This document shows, in pieces, positions 1-10,124 of a DNA stretch of 64,000 nt. A program made the translations under genes and the position numbers. The notes beneath the pieces are model-generated. The model saw only the letters and a program-made list of their open reading frames with translations, made no database searches and was not told the origin of the DNA. Numbering within the stretch: position 1 is the stretch's first letter; every line of letters begins with the position of its first letter. The stretch is from Tremella fuciformis (Eukaryota; Basidiomycota; Tremellomycetes; Tremellales; Tremellaceae): contig CP136492.1 in assembly GCA_032768795.1 (NCBI GenBank), positions 2,046,001 to 2,110,000 of the forward strand, written 5' to 3'.

Positions 1-1907
1 CGCAGGCCATCGGGCTGCACCGCGATGGGACGAAACTCGGTCTCGAGTAAGTGCCGACATCCTATCCGCGGTGTCCGCTGAAGTATCAGTCCGTTCCAAA
101 CAGAGTATCGACGACGCCTCTGGTCGTACCTCTACCATGCGGACAAGCTGTCAGTCGTACCTAATCTTCGCGCAAGACCAAACTCATCAACCTCAGCTAC
201 TCGCTCATCCTTGGACGCCCGCCAAGTATTTCAGATGCATACACCGACGCTCTCCCTCCATCCAATCTCGAAATGTCTGAGCTAGACGCCTCTATTGACC
301 CTGCCAAACCACCACCCGAAGCAAAGCCTCTATCGCAGCCCACCACAGCAACCTTCCTCATCCTTCGCCGAGACCTGGCCGGTATTGTAGGGAGAATAGT
401 CCACCATTTTCAAAAGCTTCACGAGCCGGCACAGTACAGTGACGTGGAGAAGCTGCAGCATGAGCTTGATCAATTTGTCGAGCGGCTTCCGCCTCACTTC
501 CGGATGCACGAGCCGGACAAGAGCCTTGACCAAGGTAGGTCATATGTCTGGAATCTCCAATTGCTTGACTGACTATTGAGAACACTGGTGGCTGCCCGTG
601 CATCGTTTCTTGCTCTTGACGGAAGTTCTGGTAACGACCATCCTGCTTCACGTGAGCTGCCTGACCTGTGCAACGGCGGATCACTGAAGAGCAGCGACCG
701 TGGCTTCTCCGCAAGTTGTCCAGCAACCGATATGCCGTGCGTCTTTGAATACATTTGTGGTCCAGCTCATCGATAGGCATCCCGAACTGCTTGCTTCGAG
801 GCGGCCAAGCTCGACTTCCGCATCAGGTGAGTCCAGACCAGCCGTTCAGATAACCGTGACTTATTTTCAGGCAAGACTTCCGTCGCGAAGTGCCCGAACA
901 TCGCTTGTTTGCCATTGCTTCGCAATTCAAAATGTTCAACAGCGCAATGATCGCTGGGATATCAGCCATCATCGATCCCCGCGGTCCAGACTCGGACGAG
1001 ATGCGCAGAATACTGGCTGCTTTCCTGGAGCAAAACCCTTGGCACGAGGTCGTGAGCATGGATGAGACCACGCGGAAGGAGGTCCAGATCGTGAGGCTGC
1101 AGCTTTCCTTCGGGGCTACCTGCTGAATATCCCAGATCCACACCTTGTCTAAGCGCGCGGCCAAGATCTTCGAGGACTCTTTCCCGCCAGGGGAGACATC
1201 GAGAGGCGACTCTGATTCTGCCGCTCTCTTGCTCGCACTCCGACAGGCGGGCGATGGTCCAGCTTCCACTCCTCTGATGGGTCCACCGCAGATCCCAGCC
1301 GACTTCCACCCACCTCTCGTCCCGCCACCATCCCGCCCTCGAAAGGCTCGCTCTACAAACCACTCGAATGCCGCTCCTCCGCTGCAGGCAATGCCAGGAC
1401 CTCTGCATATGGGCGGCATCATACAATCTCCCGCATCCTCACTTGGCGGCCACGAAGATGACCACTCGCAGCGCTTGCTGGACCACTGGCTGCTCACCAA
1501 CTCTGCCATGCCGGCGTCCTCCATGACGCCGCTAGGCTTCGAGAACGGCGGTTACCTCCCGATGCCGTCCGTACCAATGGGGATGGGCATAGGCGCACTG
1601 CCCATCCAGCCCTCGACTCCTGTGGCCGGGGCACCTGGGTTTCCTGACCCCGGAATGGCATTTGGCGGCTGGACCGGCACGCCAATGACACAACCTGATT
1701 ATACGGGTCAGGGCTATCAGATGGCTATCGACAGCCAGCTTGCGCCAACTCTGCCTCTTGGCGTCGGGGGAGATGGACTGGAGGGCAACAGTGACGAGTA
1801 CTGGAATGCTCTGATCGATGGTGAGTCGTTACACTGTCGCGTGCGAGGCGTGAGACTGAGACCAAGGCATTTTGGGCACGACCGGGACGGTCCCGAGTCA
1901 GAGCTGA
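1..1907 (+). CDS. Fungal-specific transcription factor, C-terminal part (5' end outside window)
   Basis: The gene enters from the left edge, so the Zn2Cys6 DNA-binding domain expected at its N-terminus is not visible. Splicing 1-46, 84-149, 197-534, 581-653, 695-736, 777-826, 871-1090, 1136-1820 and 1867-1907 gives one open frame. It reads GLHRDGTK, then RRRLWSYLYHADK, LILGRPPSISDAY and SRTACFEAAKLDFRIRQDF, which is the pattern of the Fungal_trans regulatory domain (PF04082 family). The tail is Pro/Gly/Met-rich and ends WNALIDGILGTTG, a common C-terminal block in this family. Introns are 37-47 nt. The target genes cannot be inferred. Family assignment is firm; the exact splice sites of the first two introns are inferred. 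Confidence 0.85.
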
Positions 1908-2007
1908 TCAATCAGGAAAGGAGCAACGCCTATGTCTACTGGCAGTGACACTTATGTGTTTTTTCATGAAGCATATAGCGTTGAGGCATGCATAGCGGTG
2001 CAGGAGA

Positions 2008-2715
2008 CTAACCTCGATATGTCTCTGTGCGATTGTACCTACAGTAATTCCTGATATGATTCGGGAGCTCATCAGGATACGTCTCGTTCAGCCGAGACCC
2101 CTGCGGCGAACCAGGGATCTCCACCAAGCTCGAAAGGGCGGCCGGGTCCCACAAAATCTCCTCCTGCTCCGGCGTGATACTGTTGTTCTGGCAACACACG
2201 GTCGTCCCATGCGTCCCATGCGTCGGATCGCCGTACGTCCTATTCATATATGCCCCTCCGGGCGCGCACACCTGGTGCTGCGGGCCCCTGTGGTCCGCCC
2301 ATTCCGGTATCTTGTCGAAGAAGAGATAGCACAGGCCGCCCGCAGCTGAGAGCACGGCGACGGCACCGCACCCTGCGCAAATACACGTCGCGCATTTTTT
2401 CAAGGTCCTCCTGGTAATTGTCGGGGTTCTGGAACGCCTGCTCCGGTGTTGGTGGCCGTGACTGCGGCCGTGGGCACTTTCACCTGTAGCTGCAGTGGTG
2501 GCGGCGCTTTGTCGCGACCAGATGTGGGTATGGGTTGCCGATGAGGGGTCAGCAGTGATATCAGCAGCGGTATCAGTCGGGGCGCGCTGGGTGATGGTGC
2601 TGCCGGACAGGGTGGGCTCGAGGGTGATTTGGGAGAGGTCGTATTGCCCTTCCACGTCCGTGTCGCTGTCGAATGTCTCTCCTGGGCCACTATGAGATTG
2701 TGACTTGTAAGGCAT
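2008..2715 (-). CDS. Cys-cluster single-pass membrane protein, array member 1
   Basis: A 235-residue frame without introns. I chose the ATG at 2715 (MPYKSQ) because paralogue 5408-6085 starts MSYKM; the frame itself stays open to 2886. The N-terminal half is acidic and Ser/Thr-rich with a basic stretch before the membrane. A Cys cluster (CATCICAGCG) leads straight into one hydrophobic segment (AVAVLSAAGGLCYLFF). The tail after it has several N-glycosylation sequons (NRT, NNS, NET, NRT). No signal peptide is seen, so topology is probably N-in/C-out with palmitoylated cysteines; this is inference. Unlike its neighbours it lacks an obvious PPxY motif. Function is unknown. Confidence 0.7.
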   Translation of the reverse strand: MPYKSQSHSGPGETFDSDTDVEGQYDLSQITLEPTLSGSTITQRAPTDTAADITADPSSATHTHIWSRQSAATTAATGESAHGRSHGHQHRSRRSRTPTITRRTLKKCATCICAGCGAVAVLSAAGGLCYLFFDKIPEWADHRGPQHQVCAPGGAYMNRTYGDPTHGTHGTTVCCQNNSITPEQEEILWDPAALSSLVEIPGSPQGSRLNETYPDELPNHIRNYCRYNRTETYRG

Positions 2716-3843
2716 GCTGCTATACTGTGCGAGAGACTGATCTCGTTGAACAAGAACCGGCGGAGTGGTCGTTAGGTGCATAGGGTGGATGGGGCGAGCC
2801 ATATGCCTGTTGAATAGCAGCAAGTGTCGGACGGGCATAATGTGTGCGTGTGAGATGCGAGTTATGCGACCCGTTTCAGTGGCCAATTCCTCTCATTCGG
2901 AATGCATGTTTCAGACCGCGGACCCGGACTCAGATTTTCTCTCAGCCTGGGCGGATGTGTCTCGTCCGTGCGCAGCACGGCATTCTCCTCTTCTCACTGA
3001 ACGTCGCGGTTCCTTTGAAGTGTCACATTCGTGACGGAGGTGAGTGGTTTCAGCTGCATTGGCTCAAGTGGTCCTCTACATGTCCCAAGTGGGAATCATA
3101 CCAAGCTGCGAAGCGCCCATGAAGAGACTTCAACGGTGTCCGAAATCAGGCGACATGCAGATGCGCGATTTGGCCGGAATTTTGGCACACAATCACGCTC
3201 ACCAACTTTGAGATGGCACTGTTCTGCGATTCCCATACATATAGGACTGTAACAGATAGGAGGAGAAAGAGCGTGCTCTCCTGACTGATTCAGACCTAGT
3301 TGTCAAGATGCATAAGCCAATAGGCGATGCAACAATTGCCTGGGTTTTCCGCATAAAGCTGAAAGTGCGCCCAAAATCCTTTTTCACAGCGGATTTTGAG
3401 CTGTCTTGCAGCAAGATCAGGCAAGTCAAGTCACAAAATGACTTGAACAGCTGACTATGTGTGGTCTCTATAGCAGAGGTGGGCAGTCACAGCCATTAAA
3501 TTCCGGTATGCATGGTCTGACAAGACACGCGAAACGTACTATAGGAAAGTCTCAGCCAAATCGACGGTTTGATCGTCGCCTGATTTCTGACACCCGACTG
3601 TAACGATGCTCCTCAAAGCGATCGAAACCAGCCGGACGGCGACTCTACCTTTTTGCGCGGTATGATCACTGCAGCCAGGCCGTACAGCCTTTCCTAGGCT
3701 GACTTCCATCCTGTGACGTGGGTTGTTCACACAGGCTGGGGCTTTTACGTTACATACCATAGCCGAGCGGAAAGACGAACACTCGGGTCGGTGTAAATTA
3801 CAATACGTGCATGGATGTATATATTTGCACACGTAGATTGGTT
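2716..3843. other. Intergenic, no gene recognised
   Basis: This 1.1 kb stretch lies between array members 1 and 2. Only short frames without family resemblance or plausible splicing are present. Confidence 0.5.
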
Positions 3844-4479
3844 CTAATCTGCGTTGTGGTCACTGACCCCTTTGTTGCGCCTTCCTCTCCGCCGAGCCGT
3901 CTCGTTCACCACCGTGGTATCTCTCGCCGTGGTGTGATTGAAGAAATCGCTGGCGGGCCTCGTGTAGGGCGAAGTCTCATTCCATACGGGCGCGTAGGCA
4001 TGTGTCATGTTGACCTGTGACGAAGACACAGCGGCGCTGTCCGACGCGTGCCTGTCGTCGTGCTTGGCCCACTCGTAGAGCGCGTCGCCGGCACGGTACA
4101 GCCCGTAGCCCGCGGTACCCAGCGCACCTACCACCAGGAGCGGCACGGCCACGGTGCATGTGCAGCCCACACAGCCGGCGCAACAGTCGCCGCAGCTTGC
4201 TCCGCCTCCACGGAGAAACGCCCCGTCGTCTGCCTGGGTCGCCTCCCCGTCGGGATCGCCCGTGGCCGTGGCCGTATCGACGTCGCCGAGCTCTACGTCG
4301 TATGTCATGTTTGTCGCCGGAGCGTACGCGTAGGTGTCGCCCTCGAAGCGCCCTTTCGTCGTGTCCTCGTTGACGGTGGTGGACTGCGCATGGGGATCGT
4401 CCGTGTTGTATGCAGAATAGAGCGGAGGCGAGTCGGTGAGCGTGCTGTTGTTCACAGAGTACTGTTCTTCGTATGCCAT
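3844..4479 (-). CDS. PPxY Cys-cluster membrane protein, array member 2
   Basis: A 211-residue intronless frame. The N-terminal tail carries SPPLYSAY, a PPxY motif of the kind bound by WW domains such as those of Rsp5/Nedd4 ubiquitin ligases. A dense Cys cluster (CGDCCAGCVGCTC) runs into a hydrophobic segment (VAVPLLVVGALGTAGYGL). The C-terminal part has NMT, NET, NHT and NET sequons and ends in a basic patch (RRRGRRNK). The layout matches the neighbouring minus-strand genes, which makes a tandem paralogue family likely although sequence identity is low outside the motifs. A TATA box lies about 110 bp upstream. Function is unknown. Confidence 0.75.
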   Translation of the reverse strand: MAYEEQYSVNNSTLTDSPPLYSAYNTDDPHAQSTTVNEDTTKGRFEGDTYAYAPATNMTYDVELGDVDTATATGDPDGEATQADDGAFLRGGGASCGDCCAGCVGCTCTVAVPLLVVGALGTAGYGLYRAGDALYEWAKHDDRHASDSAAVSSSQVNMTHAYAPVWNETSPYTRPASDFFNHTTARDTTVVNETARRRGRRNKGVSDHNAD

Positions 4480-4584
4480 TGTAGACTATAACTTCGGTCC
4501 GTGCGGGTTTGGAGTCTTGCGGTTTCTGTCAGGAGATGTAGTTGTAGATGCGGCTTGGTTCGAACGGGCCAATGTCTTGCACAG

Positions 4585-4592
4585 TATTTATA
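4585..4592 (-). promoter_or_regulatory. TATA box of array member 2
   Basis: TATAAATA read on the minus strand, about 105-113 bp before the ATG at 4479. Confidence 0.55.
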
Positions 4593-5407
4593 CACCTTGG
4601 TCCGCGGCCGCGGAGCGATGAGCAAGAATGGCGCGATGGGTGGTGATATCTGTGTGAGCATGGCAAACACCACTCTCCTTCCATCGAGGCTGACATGAGC
4701 TCCATAGGCCCGTGTATCCTTTTAGTGACATGCGTCAAAGGAATACCAAGACATGATGTCAACACACCGGGCAGTGCTGTGATAGCGGCAATCCCACACG
4801 TGTTCGGCTGCTGCTACGGCCGTCCTACCTGCCCGGACACGTGCTGTAGAGTATGCTGACACAGTCCGTGCGATATGACGCAATGTCCTCGTCGTGTCTC
4901 GCAAAAAGCAATGACGTCGTCCTTGAGCTCTCCCAGCAGTTCGGCCTTGCTAGGCTGGGCCAAGTCCTGATCGAGCTTCATATGAGTTGGCGAGAATCTG
5001 CATTGCAGCACTGACATTCAACGCCAAAAACCCCGCGAGATTCTGTCAACGCGCGTGCAATTTGTTATCGCTTCTTGCCTGTCTCTCTCCCCGTCGTACA
5101 CCGGCGCCAAAGCAGGCTACTTTTATCAGGAGGGAAAAAAGAGGGCAAGTCAAATCTTTTCATACATGAGCGATCTCAGTTGTCCGTCTCTTGCCACCCA
5201 AGTCATTCGGGCAGTCGACCAAGAGTTATGGGATCTTGTCCTCTGCGATCTGAATGCCCCTACAAGCTAGACCTGTGGGTACAAGCTCTGCCCGAGAGGC
5301 TCAAGCTTCGACTTTCAGAAAGCGTGAAACATGTATACAGTACAAATTCAGAAGCGGGAAGACATCACCGACGCGCCCTTTACTTACACATCAGGTCCTT
5401 CATTCGT
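4593..5407. other. Intergenic, no gene recognised
   Basis: Between the TATA box of member 2 and the stop codon of member 3. Short frames only, with no family match. Confidence 0.5.
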
Positions 5408-6085
5408 CTACGGCTTGCGATCGCGCCTTGAAGCGGCTTGAGACCACGTCACTTCGACAGCAGTCGAGGTGTTGCTGGGCAGCTCTTCCGCTACTTGCGT
5501 CACATTGCTCAGAGTCGCATTGCCGTATGTGGCATTGTTGAGCGTCGCATTTCCGTCAGCCACAGATCCGTAGGTCATGTTGGGAGGTGAGTAATAGGCT
5601 GCAGTGTTGTTGGTCAGGTGACTGACATCTTGCTGGTTGGTATCATGATGATGTAGGTGTTTTACGGCAAGATCGATGCCCCAAATTGCAACACCAAGCC
5701 CTGCACAGGGCAGCACGACACTGCAGCAAACGAGGCAGGCTTTGCAGCAATCGCCGCAGCTACAGCCCTCACAACATCCAGATTGCCCACTGTGCACCTC
5801 TGCTCGAGCCGCCGAAGATACTGATGACCTCGTGTGGGCGGCCACCTGTGTGTCGTCAACCACAACCGCGGAGGGGGATCTCATGTCCGATGGCCATTCA
5901 TAGGACTGAGTGTATTCATCCGTGACCGTGATAGGGGTCCCAGTAACGCCATACACACTGGTCGAAGTCCCAGCAAATCGACCTGCCTGCAAGGTGCTTT
6001 CGGCCTCGGTGGAGTAGGGTGGCGGCGGGCCGGCCTCGAGGTCGATGTCGGCATTCTTCGAATGCCCGGTCATCTTGTACGACAT
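5408..6085 (-). CDS. PPxY Cys-cluster membrane protein, array member 3
   Basis: A 225-residue intronless frame from the ATG at 6085 (MSYKMTGHS). The N-terminal tail has DIDLEAGPPPPYS, containing a PPxY motif. A cluster of about ten cysteines (CCEGCSCGDCCKACLVCC) precedes one hydrophobic segment (VVLPCAGLGVAIWGIDLAV), followed by a His-rich spot and a tail with eight or more N-glycosylation sequons (NMT, NAT, NVT and others). It ends SRRDRKP. It is the same length as array member 4 and alike along its whole length, so the two look like a recent tandem duplicate. The frame continues upstream to 6433, but the paralogue comparison supports the ATG at 6085. Function is unknown; a palmitoylated, Rsp5-regulated surface protein is a guess. 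Confidence 0.8.
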   Translation of the reverse strand: MSYKMTGHSKNADIDLEAGPPPPYSTEAESTLQAGRFAGTSTSVYGVTGTPITVTDEYTQSYEWPSDMRSPSAVVVDDTQVAAHTRSSVSSAARAEVHSGQSGCCEGCSCGDCCKACLVCCSVVLPCAGLGVAIWGIDLAVKHLHHHDTNQQDVSHLTNNTAAYYSPPNMTYGSVADGNATLNNATYGNATLSNVTQVAEELPSNTSTAVEVTWSQAASRRDRKP

Positions 6086-6170
6086 CGGTACCGTTTGCTT
6101 GCTATCTGGAGTTGTTCTGGTAGAGGCGACGCGCGGATGAGGTGGGCGACCATGTTCGCAGGATGTCGCA

Positions 6171-6178
6171 CTTATATC
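6171..6178 (-). promoter_or_regulatory. TATA-like box of array member 3
   Basis: GATATAAG on the minus strand, about 86 bp before the ATG at 6085. Confidence 0.45.
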
Positions 6179-6985
6179 CCTTGTCGAGGTTCTGCAGCTG
6201 ATGCGTAGAGTACTGATGATATCACGGCCATGAGGGGTGTTGCGCAATGGTGACGAGATGCCTTTACGTGCGTCCCACCCATGTGGGAGGGATTGCCCAC
6301 TTCCTTTCAGAGCAAGCCCCTCTTGCCCCGTTGCCCACCCGTTTCGTTCTACGGTGTCTTCATGTGTGAGTGAAACGTGCCCTGAAACAGAGGGGCGCGA
6401 GTGCCCGCTCAGTGCCCGCACAGTGTCGCACATAGTGTGTTTTGAGTGCAGACGAATGATGGATTACCGCCTGTCTCATGTGGTGCCCTCGATGAGCGTG
6501 GCGCCCTCAACGAGTAACTGGCCGCGGCTGCATTCTTCTTCCAGATTGTAGCACGTGTACGCGCTGCTAGATTTGGCACTCGGGGCCGGGATGATGGACA
6601 TGAAATCCTCATGAAATCGCAAGGCAGTCATTGTTGAACCGTGCGCATTCAATCGGCAGTGTAGCGGTTGTGTGATATCCTCCTGGAGGAAGGATCTTTT
6701 CGCCGTTAGCAAGTACCGATGATGTCTTGTCTGTGAGCCCCCCATGATCGTGTCTAAAAGGCTATTCCGTAATCTCCTGAGCTGAGATAAGGAATAGGAT
6801 ATAGTTGAAGGACATTCATAATTTGGTGTGGCCGTTGTCTCTCGCAAGGTTGCACCGGCCGCAGCATGTGGCACGGAGGCCAAGCCTGGTATATAGCGTC
6901 ACATATACTGAACCAAACGAGCTTCTCATTGTTCCTTATCTACTCCATCTGCAAGCTAATAAAGGACCGACTCTTGACTCGTTTG
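6179..6985. other. Intergenic, no gene recognised
   Basis: A minus-strand frame of 135 codons (6476-6883) is present but has no Cys cluster, membrane segment or family motif, so I do not call it. Confidence 0.45.
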
Positions 6986-6989
6986 CCCA

Positions 6990-7160
6990 ATCGGCATCAT
7001 CTTCCCTTGGCCTTGACTTTTGGGTCTTCGTGTGCCGTGTAGCCGTCCGTTTCCAATCAACTGGGAGGCCGTTACAGTAGCGATACCGGTCTCTTGAGCG
7101 CAAACGGCTCCGAATGTTGGCGTGATAGTCGCGTTGAAGGTGGAGGACTTGCGGTTCCGT
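6990..7160 (-). pseudogene. Truncated relic of an array member, related to 8817-9447
   Basis: The minus-strand reading contains RKSSTFNATITPTFGAVC and QETGIATVTAS. It aligns with the C-terminal part of the gene at 8817-9447 (RNSSYFNATTKPAVETVT, RETDITTVTGS). At DNA level the block around 6991-7025 also matches 8823-8850. The start, Cys cluster and membrane segment are not found upstream, so only the 3' part of a former paralogue remains. Confidence 0.6.
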
Positions 7161-7883
7161 CTGCCTACGAGATCCGTGCGATACTTCGGTATATCCTCGT
7201 CGTGTCTGGGAGTTTGTATTCACTCCGTCTCAAGGCCCTGCGAGGCCTTCGGCCACCTTGCTGGCCCAGGTGGAATATTGTCGGTCAAGATGCACGCCTT
7301 CAACAAAGTAGCTGCTCTCAGATGCAGGCGGCTCCAAGCTCCCGTTACGGCCTACTCCATAAGCCATACCGAGCCGACGGATCGTCGCGATCAGTATCCC
7401 AACACTCATGACTCCTCATGCCGGGAAGCACCTTCTTGTCAGATTCTGAATTGCAGATGCGGAGAAGCTGGTCATTCGACGAGGGCCGCAGAAACCCAAA
7501 CACCGGGTGTATGTTCATGCGTGGGGCTTTGTCATCACGCTTGGGACCCATGTTAGCATCCTCTTTGCCTTCCTATCTCCGCGACTTCGTACATAGTCAG
7601 TGCTGTAAAAAGCGAATGGAGCCAAGTCACATGAATGTGCACGAGAGCGGAAGGCTACGGCGTCTCGATTCTCTCTTGCTGCTGGAACCACCTGATCTGC
7701 CTGATGGCCCTTGGGTTCAACACCGGGAGGCGCCCAGCAGACAGCCCAAAGGGGGAAGAGTGCAATGAATGATACATATATATAGTACGGTGAAAGGAGA
7801 TGCGAGCCCTGGAGACGACTGGTTCACCTGATGCTTGCGCAGCCGCCTATACTGGCACGGCCGAGCCTTGCCAGCGCGAGAAC
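7161..7883. other. Intergenic, no gene recognised
   Basis: Lies between the relic and array member 4. The 5' part of the relic gene could once have lain here, but I see no Cys cluster in any frame. A plus-strand frame at 7418-7768 has no supporting feature. Confidence 0.45.
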
Positions 7884-8561
7884 TCAAGGCTTGCGGTCGT
7901 GCCTTGAGGTGGGCTGAGACCAGTTCACTTCGATAGCGGTCGAGGTGCTGCTGGGGAGCAGTTCGGATACTGATGTCACCGATGTCGCGTTGCTGATTGT
8001 GGGATTGCTGAGCGTCACATCGCTGAGTGTTGCATTTGTATCAGCCACATGCCCGTAGGTCATATTGGGAGGTGAGGAATAGGCTGAAATATCGTTGATC
8101 AAATGATTGACATGTTGCTGATTGTTATGGTCACGCAGCGCCTTTGCAGCTTCTACAACGCGCCAAACTCCGAGACCAGTCCCTACAAAGGGCGCCGCAA
8201 CTTCACAGCAGAGAAGGCAGCCGGCGCAGATGCAGGCACAATCACAATGGTCACAGCATCCCGAGTGTTCTCCGGCATGTGTCGAATCTCGTCTGGTCGC
8301 CGAAGCTGCCGAGGGCCCAGCTCCCGTGGCAACTTGTGTGTCGTCGACGACAAATGCGGAGGTGGGTATCATGTCCGATGGCCGTCGATAGGGTCGGGTA
8401 TGTCCATCTGGGCCCGTGACAGGAGTCTCTGTGAAGCCGCCATACACAATGGCCTCGCATGCAGGCCGTTGCGAGGTGCTTTCGGGCTCGGCCGAGTAGG
8501 GCGGAGGCGGGCCCGCTTCGAGGTCGATGTCGTAGTCAGTGGGCATGTCGAAGTCGGCCAT
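7884..8561 (-). CDS. PPxY Cys-cluster membrane protein, array member 4
   Basis: A 225-residue intronless frame, the closest paralogue of the gene at 5408-6085. The N-terminus carries YDIDLEAGPPPPYS with a PPxY motif. A Cys cluster (CCDHCDCACICAGCLLCC) is followed by a hydrophobic segment (VAAPFVGTGLGVWRVV) and a tail rich in sequons (NMT, NAT, NAT), ending SRHDRKP like its paralogue. The conserved parts are the PPxY region, the Cys cluster, the PPNMTYG block and the basic end; the linkers vary. This suggests selection on motif layout. Function is unknown. Confidence 0.8.
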   Translation of the reverse strand: MADFDMPTDYDIDLEAGPPPPYSAEPESTSQRPACEAIVYGGFTETPVTGPDGHTRPYRRPSDMIPTSAFVVDDTQVATGAGPSAASATRRDSTHAGEHSGCCDHCDCACICAGCLLCCEVAAPFVGTGLGVWRVVEAAKALRDHNNQQHVNHLINDISAYSSPPNMTYGHVADTNATLSDVTLSNPTISNATSVTSVSELLPSSTSTAIEVNWSQPTSRHDRKP

Positions 8562-8816
8562 ACCTAGCTGCTGCGAACGATGTACTGTAATGGTGTGGGA
8601 TTGTAGGTAAGATGAGAAGCCTTGATCAAGCCTGTTGCATTAAAGGGCGAATGTCAGGAGAAGCCCGAGGGCTGCTGTGCACTAAGGATCACCATCCTTT
8701 ATGCACTACATAGGTACGCTTCTCGCGCAAGTGACCGCCGTCTCTTGCAAAGCGAAGCGATGTTGCCTCAGCCCTCACCTGTTGCATACACTTATTTCAT
8801 CTTGTTAATTGTGCGC

Positions 8817-9447
8817 TCACTCGGTGTCATCTCCCCCAAGCCTTGACTTTCGGGGCTTACGGAGCCGTGTGGCAGTGTGCATCGACCCGAGAGAAGAGCC
8901 CGTCACAGTGGTGATATCGGTCTCCCGAGCCGTGACGGTCTCGACTGCCGGTTTGGTAGTCGCGTTGAAGTACGATGAGTTGCGGTCGGGGATAAATTGA
9001 TAGTCCGTGGCGTTGGAGTATGAAGGGACCTGAGACGCCCCTTGAGTGTTATTGAGTGCAGAGGGCTGACTCTCGTGGTCATGTCGGTTCTCGTTGTTCC
9101 TAAGAGCTGCGATGGACCCCCCAACAGTGCCGACAACTGCGAAGCCTACTAACCACGGCGCTACACGTGTGTAACCGGGCCGGGAGACAGACACATTGCA
9201 TCGTCGCTTTCCCGCACGCTTCACAGCCCAAGACGCACCCGGTACAGGCGGCTGAAGCGCCGTCTGCGCACGCAGCACCCAGCGAGGCCACACATGTGTT
9301 TAGTCGACACCGGTTTGAGGGGTCAAGGATTCCGTGTTCGAGACTGCCGGTGCTGGCCAACTGCGTCTTGTATTCCATACCCGCCTTGTTGGATTCATAC
9401 GGGCCTAACCGCCAGTCGGAGACACTGGACGAGTCGGCGGCCTCCAT
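8817..9447 (-). CDS. Cys-cluster membrane protein, array member 5 (34-nt intron or frameshift)
   Basis: Two overlapping minus-strand frames make one family-like protein. Exon 1 (9447-9195) holds the Cys-rich block (CADGASAACTGCVLGCEAC). Exon 2 (9160-8817) holds the hydrophobic segment (PWLVGFAVVGTVGGSIAAL), N-glycosylation sequons (NAT, NSS, NAT) and a basic/acidic end (RLRKPRKS). A 34-nt GT-AG interval (9194-9161, GTGTCT...GTGTAG) joins them in frame to give 198 residues. That is very short for an intron, so a one-base frameshift that disables the gene is the alternative. No PPxY is seen. Start is the ATG at 9447; an in-frame ATG lies at 9489. Confidence 0.6.
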
Positions 9448-10124
9448 GTCAGTGGTTTGCTGTGTGCGAGAGCCTGTCTGCGTGCGCATATCTGGTTATG
9501 GGACTGGGAAGGCGAATGCAGGGTAAACGGAGGGAAGGGGGGGTGGATGGGGGGATATCGCTCAGCTCGGAGGCCATCTTATCAAGACCCTCTTCTTTCT
9601 GCATTGCGCCTGGGCGCTTCTCACATTCCCACAGCATACACAGCGATTTTGCGGTGTCCTTTCACTTGTGATCCCGGCCAGCCACGGTATGCAGCCTCCC
9701 GCATCGAGATTACGTGGACAAGACGCGTCTGACAGTCGACTTATGGTTTCAGGCTCCCACGAAGCAGCAGCAATGTCAGACGGGGCTGAGACGTTTCTCA
9801 CAATCTTTGGGCTATGGGGATGCCCGCGCGATGGCCGACGGAGCGGGGACACTTTGTCAGACCTTTCCATGTCGAGGTTGACATGGTTCCGCAGTCAGCG
9901 GGGGTTTCATATGTTGAACAGCCGCCATCGCTCGTGGCAACATCGCCCATGAGAGCCACCCGGTCATTCAGTAAGGATTTGCATCAAAAAAGATGGTCGC
10001 TCTCGAATATGAGAAGCTCATATTCATCGTCTATCGACGTAGCGCTCAAAAGGCATCAGAAACACGCACACGAAGCACTCGACCGATAATTGAACCGAGT
10101 CTCGACTCGATACAATTAGTTGCG
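9448..10124. other. Intergenic, no gene recognised
   Basis: Contains a G-rich run near 9536-9555 and short frames only. Confidence 0.45.

Noticed and set aside
823..1524. Minus-strand frame of 233 codons
   Set aside because: Antisense shadow of the transcription factor gene; no domain, and the plus strand shows clear homology with splicing.
6476..6883. 135-codon minus-strand frame as another array member
   Set aside because: It lacks the Cys block, membrane segment and glycosylation-rich tail that define the array.
7418..7768. 116-codon plus-strand frame as a gene
   Set aside because: No motif, no TATA box or splice pattern, and it lies in a decaying part of the minus-strand array.
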